Of a stretch of 64,000 nucleotides of DNA, positions 34,514 to 46,256 are shown piece by piece. The stretch lies in NCBI GenBank assembly GCA_037952775.1, contig JBANAY010000003.1, positions 18,042,001-18,106,000 on the forward strand. The letters run 5' to 3'. The translations under genes were made by a program, and so were the position numbers. The notes under the pieces are model-generated. The model was not told the DNA's origin and ran no database searches. It saw only the letters and a program-made list of their open reading frames with translations. Numbering within the stretch: the stretch's first letter is position 1; every line of letters starts with the position of its first letter. Origin of the DNA: Clonostachys chloroleuca. Taxonomy: Eukaryota; Ascomycota; Sordariomycetes; Hypocreales; Bionectriaceae.

Positions 34514-37500
34514 GTCGACTGGTGGTGATGGGTGGGCGTGTTGGGTGTTAAAGGAGAGGTGGTAGAGGTTTAGTTCTTTTTTTTATTATAGTCAAGCTCC
34601 GACGAGTCAAAGAAGAGGAGTCTACTGAGAAACGAGAAAGAGATAGTATGAAGAGAAAAGTCAAGGGAAGAGACGGGAAAGAAGGTGGTGGGCAGGTCTT
34701 GTCTTAATATACACGGAGGGCACAAGCAGGGTGAGAGGCGCCCACAGGCTTTGTTGACTCAGCCGACTGGATGGACGGAAGGCGTCGCTTTGCATCGCTC
34801 CTGCACCATGACTTACAACCCTCTGCTACGTAGAGTTCGAGGGATAGGGCGCGCACCAATCAGAGGCCAGGCAAACTGGGAGGCAAGAGAACTAGAGCGC
34901 GTAGCACCACTGAAAACAAGCCAGCCGAGATCCCCGGTCTCGCCTGCGGAGGCTCGGGGTTAAAAAATATTACGGGAGGCAGGGAGAAAACATGCTATCC
35001 TGGCGTGAGGTGCATCGGGTGCGACCTAGGGGACGAAGGTTTTTAGGGGGGAGGTGATCCATACGTAGATAAGGGCAGGAGGCGACGAATAGATTTTCGA
35101 GAGGTAATTCAGCGAGGTCATCGCGCGGCAGGCCGTCTGTCATGAGTGGATGCACGCGAGAGGTGGGAGGGCGACAAATGACGAATTTCCATCTGTCAAG
35201 CCTGGAGGAAATGCATGCTGAGTGGTGGTGTGTGGGGAGAGAGCTAAAGTAGCGCCGCGACCCCGAAGGGTGTGGGCAGATCCATCCGAGAGACTGCAAC
35301 CTCGTCCCTCCCCTCTTTATTAACGCAGGCACTCCACTGGCCGTGAGGGAGGACCAGGCAAGCAGCAAATGGCCATGCGCCGTGAGGAGGTGTGCTCGCC
35401 GCTTCTGCCTCCGTCTGCAGGTTGGGTTCCAGCCTACGGACCACGGGCCCCTTGCTCTGCTTGCGCTTGGCTCCAAAGCGGCATGGCGAGGCCGGGCTAG
35501 ACACAAGCTGACTAGATTTCCCACGGGGCAGTTGGGGAAACACACGTACGATGACATCAAAGGACATGGGGACCGGACGTAGGGTCCTTGGGGGTTTGTT
35601 GACGTTTGCCCTCTCTGGGCAGCTGGCTCTCGGCGTGCCTACGTGACAGGAACGCATCTGGGGGCCTAGCACTGCTCGGTGCCGCACCCATGCTCGACAT
35701 ATGCAGTCCTCATGCACTCTTATGTAGAGCCGACGTTTGATCGAGCTTGGCCCTTGATGGAGGGGGAGGGTACCTCAGCACTGGGCCGACTCCTCCCCCC
35801 ACGTACTAGATGCGAAAAGTGGAATTGAATTGTGGAAGTGGAAAGGGGAATGGAGGGGAGAGGGAGGATTGGAGGGTCGGAAAGTTGACGGATCACCAGA
35901 TGCCTCACCTCCCTGGCGAATGGAGGGGATGGCCACTACGGAAGAAAGGGCCAAGAGAGGGGTTTGAGGGCGCTACTGGGCATACCACCAGCTCTGGCGG
36001 GTTGCAACCTCTGGGCTGTGGTTGCACTTGAACCACCACCACCACCAGCATGATTATTGCAGGATAGCTTGGATAGCTATGCTTTATTTATGCGCCAGCG
36101 ACGACAGAAAGCTTGTCGACTGATCCACACCCGCCGGCTCCCACAGGCAAGACGCATCTAGACCATTAGCTCACACCACTCGTCACCCGATGGCCCACGA
36201 ATGCCGCGATGCAGTGTCATTGCAGTGCCCTTTGTCGGAGGGGAAGATCGCTTGGATGCACCCATCACATGTTGGCATTCAATCCCCCTCTCCATCAATC
36301 CATCGGCAAGCGATGACCAGGAATGGAAGTGGTGGCACAATGCTGATCAGCCCGCGAGTTCGCCTCCTCAGCAGACGAAGCGCCAGAGCCCACCTTGAGA
36401 CCACTGTCCTCCTCGGCTTTCGTCTTTGACTCAAAAGGCGGATAGATCTGTGCATGGCCGTGAGCTACGAGCCAATCATTCCACCGTCGAGCATGTCAGC
36501 GCTAAAACCCCAACATCCAGCCAGAGACGAAAACGGCCGCCTTGTATTTCCCCTCCTTTGCAGCCTGGTGCTACCAAGTGGATGACATGAATCAGGGTAC
36601 ATCCCTTGTGATGCAAGGTACTGGTCTTTTGAAGTTATATCAACAATAGAGACCCCTTGATGATGAGTAAGAGAATGCGCTGTTGGGCACCGAGTCTGCC
36701 TTGAAAGAGTATTTTATCAATTGCCTTGGTGTTATGTCGAGATTCAAACCTGAACGCCTGAGCTGCCGTGCTTCATCTCGCCCGCTTCCCTGATGAAACA
36801 GGCTCCCCCGGATTTTCGGGTGGTGAGGCCACGAAACCTTGTCGTCTTGCTAGCGGGCTGAAGAGAGACGACAACCAATGCGAGATAGAAGCCCTACTCC
36901 CTCAAGGTGCCTCTTGTGTCCCCTCACCTCGTCCTCCTAACTCCATTCAGCCTGACCTGCTCATTCGTCAGGTTCGGATCAGGGATGAGACAAGAGCATG
37001 CCTGATCATCTGCGGGGAAGCGGTTGAGCGGGCAAGCAGTAACACTGTAGTAGCTCATGAAGTGGCGTCCCATAAGGCACATCCGGCCATATGCATTTGT
37101 GTATCCATCTGCCTCTGCTCCGACCAACGGATCCAAAAGCGTCGAAACGAATCCTCAGCCCGCCAGGCATCTGGAGAAGACACGAAACACCGTGGGATCT
37201 GCAGCAACATATGGCCCACGGTTCCAGCTCGGGTTTGCCGACTATGCGCTGCCGTGTGGCCCATGCAAACCGAACTGGAAACAAGGCGCAGTATCGCCAA
37301 GCACGCCGCCGGCGGAGTCATCATCTTATACACGAGATGAGTTGACGCATTGTAGAATTTTTAGTAAGTGGATTAATACTGAAACAGCCCAGATCGCGGT
37401 ATGTTTACGAATTGGTCGATTCTACGGGCATTCGGGCAGGTCGAGTGTGTTGACCGCTGCTTAAATCAGTGAAGCGGCCCCCAGAGGCGATGATGCCCTG

Positions 37501-38433
37501 TAGCTTCTGCCTAAGTAGGTGGCTTGGAATAGCAGCATCGTGAGATAAGCAGTGAGAGTGTCGGGCTTTGGTGCCTCGATAGTATATCCCGACTAGCAAC
37601 GTAAGTGTAATAAGGCTTGGAATAAGGGTAATCTCAAGATGAATGTATTTTTAACTACCTCCGCGACTGGCCACCTCACCATTTCTGTTTACAGCCTTGG
37701 GCGACATGGCAGAACCTCGTGTGCGATCGGATCTGACAATCTCGCAATTCTGCCTGGTTCATTGGGCCGGAGCTTACCTTATGCTTTGTGAGCACGCCGA
37801 GGCGGCATCCCCAACAGAACAGATGCCGGAGTAGGCAATCCTGATGCCAGTCGCCCATGGCCACGTCCCCAGATAGGCCGAATGATCCCAGCCAGGCGGA
37901 TTGACCCCTGGGCGAGCTGGTGGGAGCCCAACAGCCCTGTGGCCCCTGAGGCTGTGGTGTATTAGTGTATTAGTGGACGCGTGGCGGCTTAGTCACGCGC
38001 CGGTCGCTCTACGCCGCCCGCAAGCCCGCCCTGGGCCAATCAGGCGTGCAGGCTCGGATCTGCCTTGCGGACTGCCGTGCTCCAGCTGCGACCAAAAGCA
38101 TGGCGCCGTGCCGTGGCTAGTGCGGCTCGCTGTGGCTCTTTCCTGGCCTTCCCGAGCAGGGTTGCGTACTCTGCCTTGGAGTCTGTCGTGGCACCGCTGG
38201 TTGTGTCCGGCCCTGAGCATAGTCTAGATGCCGTGGCGATTGCCTTGCACTGGGCCTTGGGGTAGACCATCGTCCCGGTTTACTATAAGTCGTCGGGAGC
38301 CGCACATCGTCATGGCGGCTACACAGACAACGGCCCTGCCTGAGACAGCCCGGACCTTTCCCAAGGGCTGAGAACGCTTCCTCTCCTTCAACCACGGTGC
38401 ATCTCGACGTCGTTCTCTGCCCTGCAACTAGCC
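34514..38433. other. Promoter/leader of microprotein plus 3.7-kb gene-free interval
   Basis: The first 200 bases are the leader and promoter of the microprotein gene. The rest, up to the VWA gene at 38434, contains only short open frames without motifs (the longest, 34970-35560 minus and 36768-37340 plus, have no family resemblance). The final 100 bases are the leader of the VWA gene. Confidence 0.55.
34704..34711 (-). promoter_or_regulatory. TATA-like box of the microprotein gene
   Basis: TATATTAA on the minus strand, about 190 bases upstream of the ATG, followed by a long CT-rich leader. Confidence 0.5.
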
Positions 38434-40727
38434 ATGGTAAAGCGACCATACCAACCTGATCCCGCTTCAGGTGCAAAGCGACTAACACTGCGGCAGAGAA
38501 TCCCAATCAGGGGTCCCTCAACCGTCAACGAGAAGACTGGCTCTTCTCAAACTTCGCCATTACATGCAAGCCTCTCACTACATCCAGTCTCGGCCAAGGA
38601 GGCGCTGATCGTCAAAGTCACCCCACCTCATGCTCCGGTAGAAAAAATCGACCCAACAAATCCCCCCCATGTTGCGTGTGACATCGTACTGGTCATTGAT
38701 GTCTCGGGGAGCATGGGCGCCCCGGCCGATGTGCCTGGCGAAGTAGAGAGCACTGGCCTTTCGGTCCTTGACCTCACTAAACACGCAGCTTTGACCATCA
38801 TCGAGACGCTCAACGAAAACGACCGCCTAGGAATCGTGACATTCGGCAGCAGATCCCAGGTTGTGCTGACCCTTGCTTCCATGAACAAGGACAACAAGGA
38901 CCTCGCCCGTAGAAAGGTCAGGGAGATCGAGTCCCGTGACGCCACAAACTTGTGGCATGGCATGCGTGACGGTCTCGAGGTTTTGAGACAGGGTAAGCCA
39001 TCGAATCGAGTGCCGGCACTCATGATTTTGACCGACGGAAAGCCCAACCACATGTGTCCCGAGCAGGGTTATATCCCCAAGCTTCGTTCCTTGTATTCCC
39101 TGTCTGGTTCTGAGAAATCCTTGCCTGGTTCTGAAAAGAGATCCTTGCCTGGGACTATTCACACATTCGGATTTGGCTACAACCTTGAATCTGGTCTCCT
39201 CAAAGCCATCGCTGAGTTTGGAGGCGGTAACTATGCCTTCATTCCAGATGCTGGCATGATCGGAACCGTCTTTGTTCACGCCGTCGCCAATCTACAGTCG
39301 ACTTTTGCAACCAAAGCTGCTCTCACTCTGTCTTACCAAGAGCCACTGTCACTTGAGGAGATCAGGGGTGACTATATCGGGAGACACGCACCAAAGTCTG
39401 ACGGCCCAGAGAGCACACTTACTTTGGAATTGGGTAACCTGCAATATGGCCAGACACGAGACATCTACATCTCGGCGAAGGGTATAGGGGAAGACCCCTT
39501 TGATGAAAAGGGAGTGACTAGCGTGACGGCCCGTCTGGATTATTTCCCAAGCGGAGGCAAGCGAAAGGGGTCCGCCTATGCAACATGCAGCATGCTGGCA
39601 GATGCCGAGCTCTCACCGAACGAGATCGCATATCACGAGTCGAGGACGTTGATATCCAAGTTTCTCGCATCCATCTTCCCCGCCAATGTTAAGGAAGTCT
39701 ACCAAGCACTCAAGCACGAGCAACTCAAGGCCAAGGTGGCTGAGCTCCCCGAGCTGATCAAGCAACTACCAGCCCAGAAATTCGAAGACGAGCTGAACAA
39801 ATCTCTCGTGGAGGACCTCGCAGGAGAAGAGCCCAGAGGCCAAATATCCATCGCTCTCCGCACTCCAGAGTATTTCCGCAAATGGGGCACACACTACCTC
39901 CCCTCCATCCACAACGCCCACACCAGGCAGATCTGCAACTCCTTCAAAGACTCTGGCCCCCAACAGTACGGCAAGGACAGCACCCTCTTCCGCGCCTGCC
40001 GTGATCTCCTCGACAATGCCTTTGATCAGCTCCCTGCCCCCGAGCCATCAGCTCCGCACCTCCGCTATGCGGCGTCCTCAAGCCACCCGACCTCCAACCA
40101 CCCCTTCTCGAACCAGCCCTTCTCCATGTCCCGCTATCACAACCCGGCGGGCAGCTGCTTCGCCGGCTCCACCCCCGTGGAGCTCGCGTCCGGCCGCCGC
40201 GTGGCCATCCGCAAGCTCCGGCGGGGGTCAAGGTGCGCACCCCCACCGGCGCGCGCAAGGTCGCCGTCGTGCTCAAGACACCCGTGACCGAGGAGACCAT
40301 GTGCCAGGTCAAGGGCGGGATCCTCGTGACACCGTGGCACCCCATCGCGGGGGACAGCGACGCCAAGGCCTGGGGCTTCCCCGCGTACGTGACCCAGCGC
40401 AACGTACGGTACACGGGCTTCGTGTACTCTGTGATGCTGCAGCGCGGCGACGGGAACCCGAGGAGCCACGCGCTGAGGGTCGGCGACGTGTGGGGGGTCA
40501 CGCTGGGCCACGGGCTCGTTTCTGGGAACGACAGCCGGGCGCATGCCTTCTTCGGGGACTACCGGCGGGTCGCCAAGGCGTTCCTGGGCATGGGCATCGA
40601 CAAGGCCGGGGTTGTGGTCGGTGGTGGTGTCGAGAGAGACAGGAGGACGGGTGTGGTATCGGGGTTTCGACAACCTCCCCCTTGCTGGATCAAGAATGTG
40701 TCGTGTCATAAAGTAAACTTAATATGA
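38434..40727 (+). CDS. VWA-Vwaint-Vint protein, frame broken once (about 764 aa if restored)
   Basis: Residues 83-270 form a von Willebrand A domain with the metal-site motif DVSGSMG (89-95) and FGSRSQ and LTDGKP strands. About 405-540 matches Vwaint (ISKFLASIFPANVKEVYQAL ... YLPSIHNAHTRQICNSFKD). From C575 (GSCFAGSTPVELASGRR) a Vint domain starts, a Hint/intein-like fold with HPI (TPWHPI) and later GHGL and FFGDYR motifs. The frame breaks inside Vint: up to 40227 it is read in frame 1, after it in frame -1 (VKVRTPTGARKVAVV). One missing G in the G5 run 40223-40227 explains it. Possible reasons are assembly error (most likely), real mutation, or a -1 slip. Vint proteins occur widely in fungi and animals; the function is poorly known. 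It converges on the NLR. Confidence 0.85.
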
Positions 40728-41090
40728 GAAACTCGACGAGTTACATGATATTCATTTGTAAATAACAATACTTCTAACGATATTTCTGACACGACTGTTA
40801 ACAATGCTGCCGACATTACTCGAGATTGATCTCACAATAGCTTTCTTTATATATGTAGGTTGATATGTATGTTTCTAAAGAATTAATAACCATCCAGCTA
40901 GTATACACGAATGTAGAGAAATCCAAATATTCTATCATATTTATCCAAGAGTGAGACGGATATCTCTCAATGTAAGTAAGTTAGTTACATCACTTATGTA
41001 GATTCATACCATACCCCATCATGACATATCACCGGCTCGCCATGCTCCGTTGGTTTCTTGGCTCATGCAAAGTTCAAAAGTCCAAACAGC
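40728..41090. other. AT-rich spacer between convergent VWA-Vint and NLR genes
   Basis: 363 bp, A/T-rich, holding the two 3' ends. No gene. Confidence 0.7.
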
Positions 41091-44000
41091 TTATCCGTGT
41101 CCAGAACTTTCACCCTTGCATTCGGCCGAAAGCATCTTTAGAAGCTCTTCTCGGCGTGCCTTACTGAATCGAACGGCAACCGGAACACAGGCTTGGAGCT
41201 CTGATCCAATCTTGACCTGGCCTGAATTGAAGAGCTTTTCGACCACGAGCCACGACCCGGGCTGTGCGGCCCACCAGAGAGGCGTCCGACCATTGTCATC
41301 TCTTGAGTTGATATCAACTCGGCCTGTGTTGAGGAGCATTGAAACTGTAAACAATGACTTGGGTGATCCCGCGGCCCAAGAGAGAGGTGTCCGGCCATTG
41401 TTGTCTCTCGAGTTGACATCAGCTCGGCCTGTATTAAGGAGCATTTCAACTGGATTCTCAGAGGATGCTGTTGTCCAAGAATACGGAACCCACTTCCCAT
41501 TGGTAAATTCTCCCTCTAGATGAAATGATTCTGCAGCCCATGACAGAGGCGTCCGGCCAGTGTTATCCCTTGAGTCAATCTCAACTCGACCAGTATCAGA
41601 GTCCTCACTAGTCTCGCCCCAAGCGATGATATTGAACTAACCCACGAAAGAGGTGTACGTCCAGCATCGTCTCTCGAGTCTGCCTCGGCTCGGCCCGCAT
41701 TAAGGAGCAGTCCAGCTAACCCTTCAGCTGCCGACGATGCAGCCCACGACAGAGGTGTTCTACCGGCGTCATCTCTCGAGTCAACCTCTACGTTACCGGT
41801 ATTGAGAAGTAGCGTAGCCACTTCTATATTGGAACTTGTAAATTTTTGTGCTGCCCATGAAAACGGCGTTCGGCCAGTATTATCTCTTGAGTCGACGTCA
41901 ACTTGCCCGGTATCAATAAATAGCTGAGCGACTTCTGGAGACCTGCCTTTTGCATGCGATAGTGGCGAGCGGCCAGTATCGTCTCTCGAGTCGGGCTCGA
42001 CTCGACCGGTATCAAGCAGTAGCCTGGCGACTTCTAGTTGCCCATTTTCTGCTGTCCACGAAAGTGGCGAGCGGCCAGTGTCATCTCTTGAATCAGCCTC
42101 GGCTCGGCCGGTATCAAGAAGTAGCCTGGCGACTTCTAGAGATCCATATTTCGCCGCCCTTGAAAGGGGTGTCTGGCCAATCTTATCCCTTGATTCAATG
42201 TCAACTTGACCGGTCTTGAGAAGCGGCTTGGCGACTTCCAGAGTTCCATGCTCTGCTGCCCAAGAAAGCGGTGTGCGGCCATTCCGGTCCTTCAAGTCAA
42301 AGTACGCTTTCTGAATAGGGAGATTTTGTACAGCCGTCCCATATCCATCCTCGGCATTGTGTAACAGAGGTGGACAACGACAGTTGCTTTTCTCAGATGG
42401 GTCTAATTCTGCATCGCCACAAGTAGGAGAAGCCAAGAATAAACACAATTTGTTTAGATCAAATCTGGCTACAAGATGCATCAAACTCGTGTCCAACGGA
42501 AAATGTTGAAAGACTGAGCTCCTCAACAGTACCAACAAGTTTTGAAGCGGGCCCTCGTTTGGCCATTGTATTGTATCAAGGAACTCTTTTGGAAAATCCC
42601 GAGCATTCTGACCTAGAATCGCATGGAATGACCAGTTTCTGGCTGCATACTGACGTAGGGATGGTGGTAGGGGACGTCGTCCCCCCGGTCGTTACAGCAT
42701 ATATTCAGGTACTGGACGCACACCAGAGACATGCGAGAGTGAGCAGCTGCAGCAACCTCATATGGTCCTCTCTTGGCCAGGAGGGCCAATCCTTGATCAA
42801 GAAAGAATTCTTTGACCGACTGGTGAATAAACTGGACAGTTAGGTAGCCGACCTCCACAAGTCCACAACTCAAAGTCTTGATCCTTTTCTCAAATCTATC
42901 GCTTGAAATGAAATTCTCGGATGCAAGGTACTCTTCGAAAGACTTCAGTGGAGATTTTGGGTCTACAGCCAGAGCCCACTGTAGTTGACTCATTGACAAG
43001 GGGGTTTCGGAGAAACAAAGCCATTGGATTAGGTTCAGCATCGCTGGATGATTCTTGCTGCTTTTGACGAGTTCCTCATAAAATGGGTTCAAGTCCTATG
43101 GCGTACGAGCTATTTCAGCTTTCATTGTAGCCATCGACTCGCCTTCAATTGCCATTCGTGAAATTTCTCTCACAACCAGTATAGCCCACAGGAAAACTCC
43201 TCGCGCACGCCCGACAATCAGGGCGAAGAGTCCATCATTTAGATTATCAGTGCTGATGAGATCATTGCTGATGAGAAGTCTCCTCTTGACGAATAGGCAA
43301 ATATCTTTATGGTTTTCTTCTTCTAATACTACTTCTAATCCACCATTGCCTGGAATGATAGGGTAATGGCGGCAAGAGAAGCAAATCCCAAATTGGCGAC
43401 CCTTTGATGGTAGACACTGGAGTACCCTTTGGAAGTATTCGATAAGGTCGAGGGCAGGCCTCTGGCCGCATTCGTCTAATGCATCGATGAAAAAGACGAC
43501 GGGGAACCTCGTCAGGATCTTGGGGAGCCCTAATTTCAGAAATTCTTGGAGCGGTTGGAGATGCCAGTGCCAATTCTTCCCCGGCTCACTAATTGACATC
43601 CGTTTCGTATTAAACGTATCAACTAGATCATTGAGCGAGCCTGGGAAACGTTGGAGAATCTGGTGCAAAATAGATCGGAAGAAGCCGATCAGCGATTTCT
43701 GCAGCTCGTGGCCCCGGGCATGGAAGAAGAACGAAAAAACCTGGGTCTCAGGCCCATAGACTTTGGAGAGTCTCTTAAGTGCATACTTTAAAATAGTAGA
43801 CTTGCCTGATCCAGGCTTTCCCTTGATCCACAAGAGGCCTCGGTGCTGCTCCCTCCATTTGACAAATTTTCATGACTCGAAAGCCATTCACAGGTACCAT
43901 CGGATTCCTCATGAATAGTATCAAGTCGACTGTCCATAGCCTCATAGGCCAAAGACCTTAATCAAGCTCGATGCGTTTCTGAACTAGGGGAGTATAGGTC

Positions 44001-45480
44001 TGGGCTGTATTATTACTATCAATTTCCCGAGATAGGGACCCGGCATACATACCAGACTCAGCAAATCTTTGCGAAACCTGTTGTTTTGTTTCCTCGACTA
44101 GTTGTCTTAGTCTCTCTTGGACTACGAAATATCCGACATCATTTCTGGAGCTGAACTTGACGATCCCGGAGTGGTCAGCGTTGATTGGGATTTTATCTTC
44201 GTCGGCTGTAGCCACCATTCCGGTGTTGGTTGCTGATTGTTCCGTTACCATCAAGCATCTCCCACCAGTTTTTGACCATCCCCCGGTTTTATTAGGCTGG
44301 AAATAATGTTAGCTTTATAAATGAGCATTGCTGATAGGCCAATGTACCTCCAATGTCAGACTAAGTAACCGCTCGTAGAAAGTGACGATGTGGTAATAGC
44401 CCTGAAAGCTTTCGGCAAATTGTGCTGTAAGTCTTTTCAGAAAGTCCGACGCTTCTGAATCATCATCCACGAGGAGATCATTGATAAAAGCTTCGTTAGG
44501 TTGACCGTCGACAGGTGTTCGTAGCTGCTCGTTCCGAAGGCCATGATTAGGCACGCCGAAGAAAAGGATCCCAAAGGTAGCTCGAGAGATAGTATGTTTT
44601 GTCTCCCCAAATTTTCTTCGGGGAAGGAGAAGTGCCTTCGAAAGTCAGTCAATTCCTTTGTGATGGGTGCCCAAGGATTCACCTCCTTAATCAGAAGGCC
44701 ACCCAGACTATGACCGATGAAAATGATCGGGCGGCTGAGAGTCTGGGGAAGGTTAGACGGGCATAAACTTGGGACAAGAGAAGTTAACGGACTTGAGTTT
44801 TGGACCGAAAAGCAGTGACTGTTTCCATCAGAGCATTGCCTAGATCAGCGAGAGATTGTTTAGAATGGCTGCCCGGCAGCGTAGTATCGTATCCATAAAG
44901 AAGAACTCTTATATTGGACAAGTCTTGGGGTAAGAAATCGCGTAGCCAGATCTTGTTCGTCTTGCTATTTCTCCATGAACCGATTGCATTGCATCCGAGG
45001 CCAGGAATCACGATGATGCTTGAAGAGTCAATACGTTTAGTATATGGTAATAGAGGCTAGGACGTACTCAACGTCTCCGCGGCTTGGGTCCTCGTAGAGT
45101 GGCGTGATGCCATCGAATGTGCACGAAAGAGTGTAAGAGTGTTTGCTGAGAGCTTTTTACAGCAAGATACATAGCTCCTCAGCAGAGAGAGCTGAGGTGA
45201 TTGAAACCGTAGCACAGCTTGAGCGGCCATCTCGCGGCGTAATAGAGTTGCAGCAGATTGGAGTAGGAACGGCGTCTTTCAATGCCTGATCCTGGTCGAT
45301 AATGGTCTGCAGATTACTGGCAAGAACTCCAGATTCGTTTGTGGGAATATCGTCAACTCGCAAGGTCCAGGTTTCAGACCGTGGCTGTTTCCTGGAGGGT
45401 TGGCGGAGGTGTCCTGTGAGCCCCCATGCGATGATGACTATTGTCACCAACGTCATGAGCAACTTCGCGTCGATCTCCAT
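41091..45480 (-). pseudogene. SesB-like hydrolase / NACHT / ankyrin NLR protein, broken
   Basis: Exons: 45480-45068, 45018-44793, 44742-44683, 44635-44348, 44296-41091; introns of 47-51 nt. Order: N-terminal membrane helix (LMTLVTIVIIAWGL); alpha/beta-hydrolase of the SesB type (VIPGLGCNAIGSW, nucleophile GHSLGG, later DHSGIVKF); NACHT with P-loop GKPGSGKST and Walker B VVFFIDALDECG; a helical linker (LIQWLCFSETPLS, VQFIHQSVKEFFLDQG); then about ten 33-residue ankyrin repeats of the GRTPLSWAA...VARLLLDTGRV type. Defects: in-frame TAA at 45157-45159, in-frame TAG at 43096-43098, and four frameshifts near 43955-43965, 43867-43870, 42670-42690 and 41600-41640, each curable by one added base. Fungal NLRs act in allorecognition and probable immunity, with the hydrolase as effector and the repeats as sensor. 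Frameshifts may be assembly errors; the stops are substitutions. Confidence 0.85.
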
Positions 45481-46256
45481 ACTGACTTCCTCGATCGTTC
45501 AATAAAAGGGCGAGAATCCATGTTCTTGTTGAAAGGGGAAATTCGATAGCTGCAGGTTGACCAACGAACCAACGAGCCAATTTGGGGGCTGTCTGCCGGT
45601 GTGTTACATCAATGCAATCAGCCGCCCACGTGACAATTATCTCCTGCGGCCGCATTGTATCTGACCAATAGATTGAGCAAAATGAAAGGATGTATGTGAT
45701 TAGGCTTGCATTTGATCTGAAAACATAGAAATAAGTGGGATATCTGTCCAGGTGGTGCAGCAAACTTAGGTGGAAGAAGGTTTCAAATTTCCTAATGGCT
45801 GGAGGGGAAGTCCACACATCACCAAGAATACCTGCTTCTATACACATAATAGACTCTTGGGGGCGGTGCATTGTGTTTCCGTGCTTCCAGTGGTTGTTGG
45901 GTATTCTTATTGAGCTGTGCAGCTAGGCAAGTAAAGAGGAAGGCGCTCCTGCCTGCTTTCTCAGCTCCAGCTCACAGTATTTCTTCTCGCCTTAGTTCTT
46001 CATCCATCTACACATTCTTTCTTTCTCTCTCCCTTAACAAAATAAATTGAGCTCACTGACTTCATTCTCACTTTGCGCTTTCTACGCCATTATCCACAAA
46101 CAAAGTGGAAATACACTCTTAACTCAAACCCCTTCCTTCTCCTACTCAGTAAACTAGTGTTTGGTGTTTTTTCTTTCTTTCGACCTGCTATCTGGTATCC
46201 AGCATAAAAGAACCTAGCTTCATCACACTGCACCGGCCGGAACTCCCGCCTCCCTC
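45481..46256. promoter_or_regulatory. Shared divergent promoter region of NLR and GTPase
   Basis: 776 bp between the NLR start (minus) and the GTPase start (plus). The right third (about 46005-46180) is CT-rich, a leader for the GTPase. No reading frame of note. The head-to-head arrangement allows joint regulation; no specific site is identified. Confidence 0.45.

Noticed and set aside
36768..37340. 190-codon plus-strand open frame
   Set aside because: No recognisable protein features; several overlapping frames.
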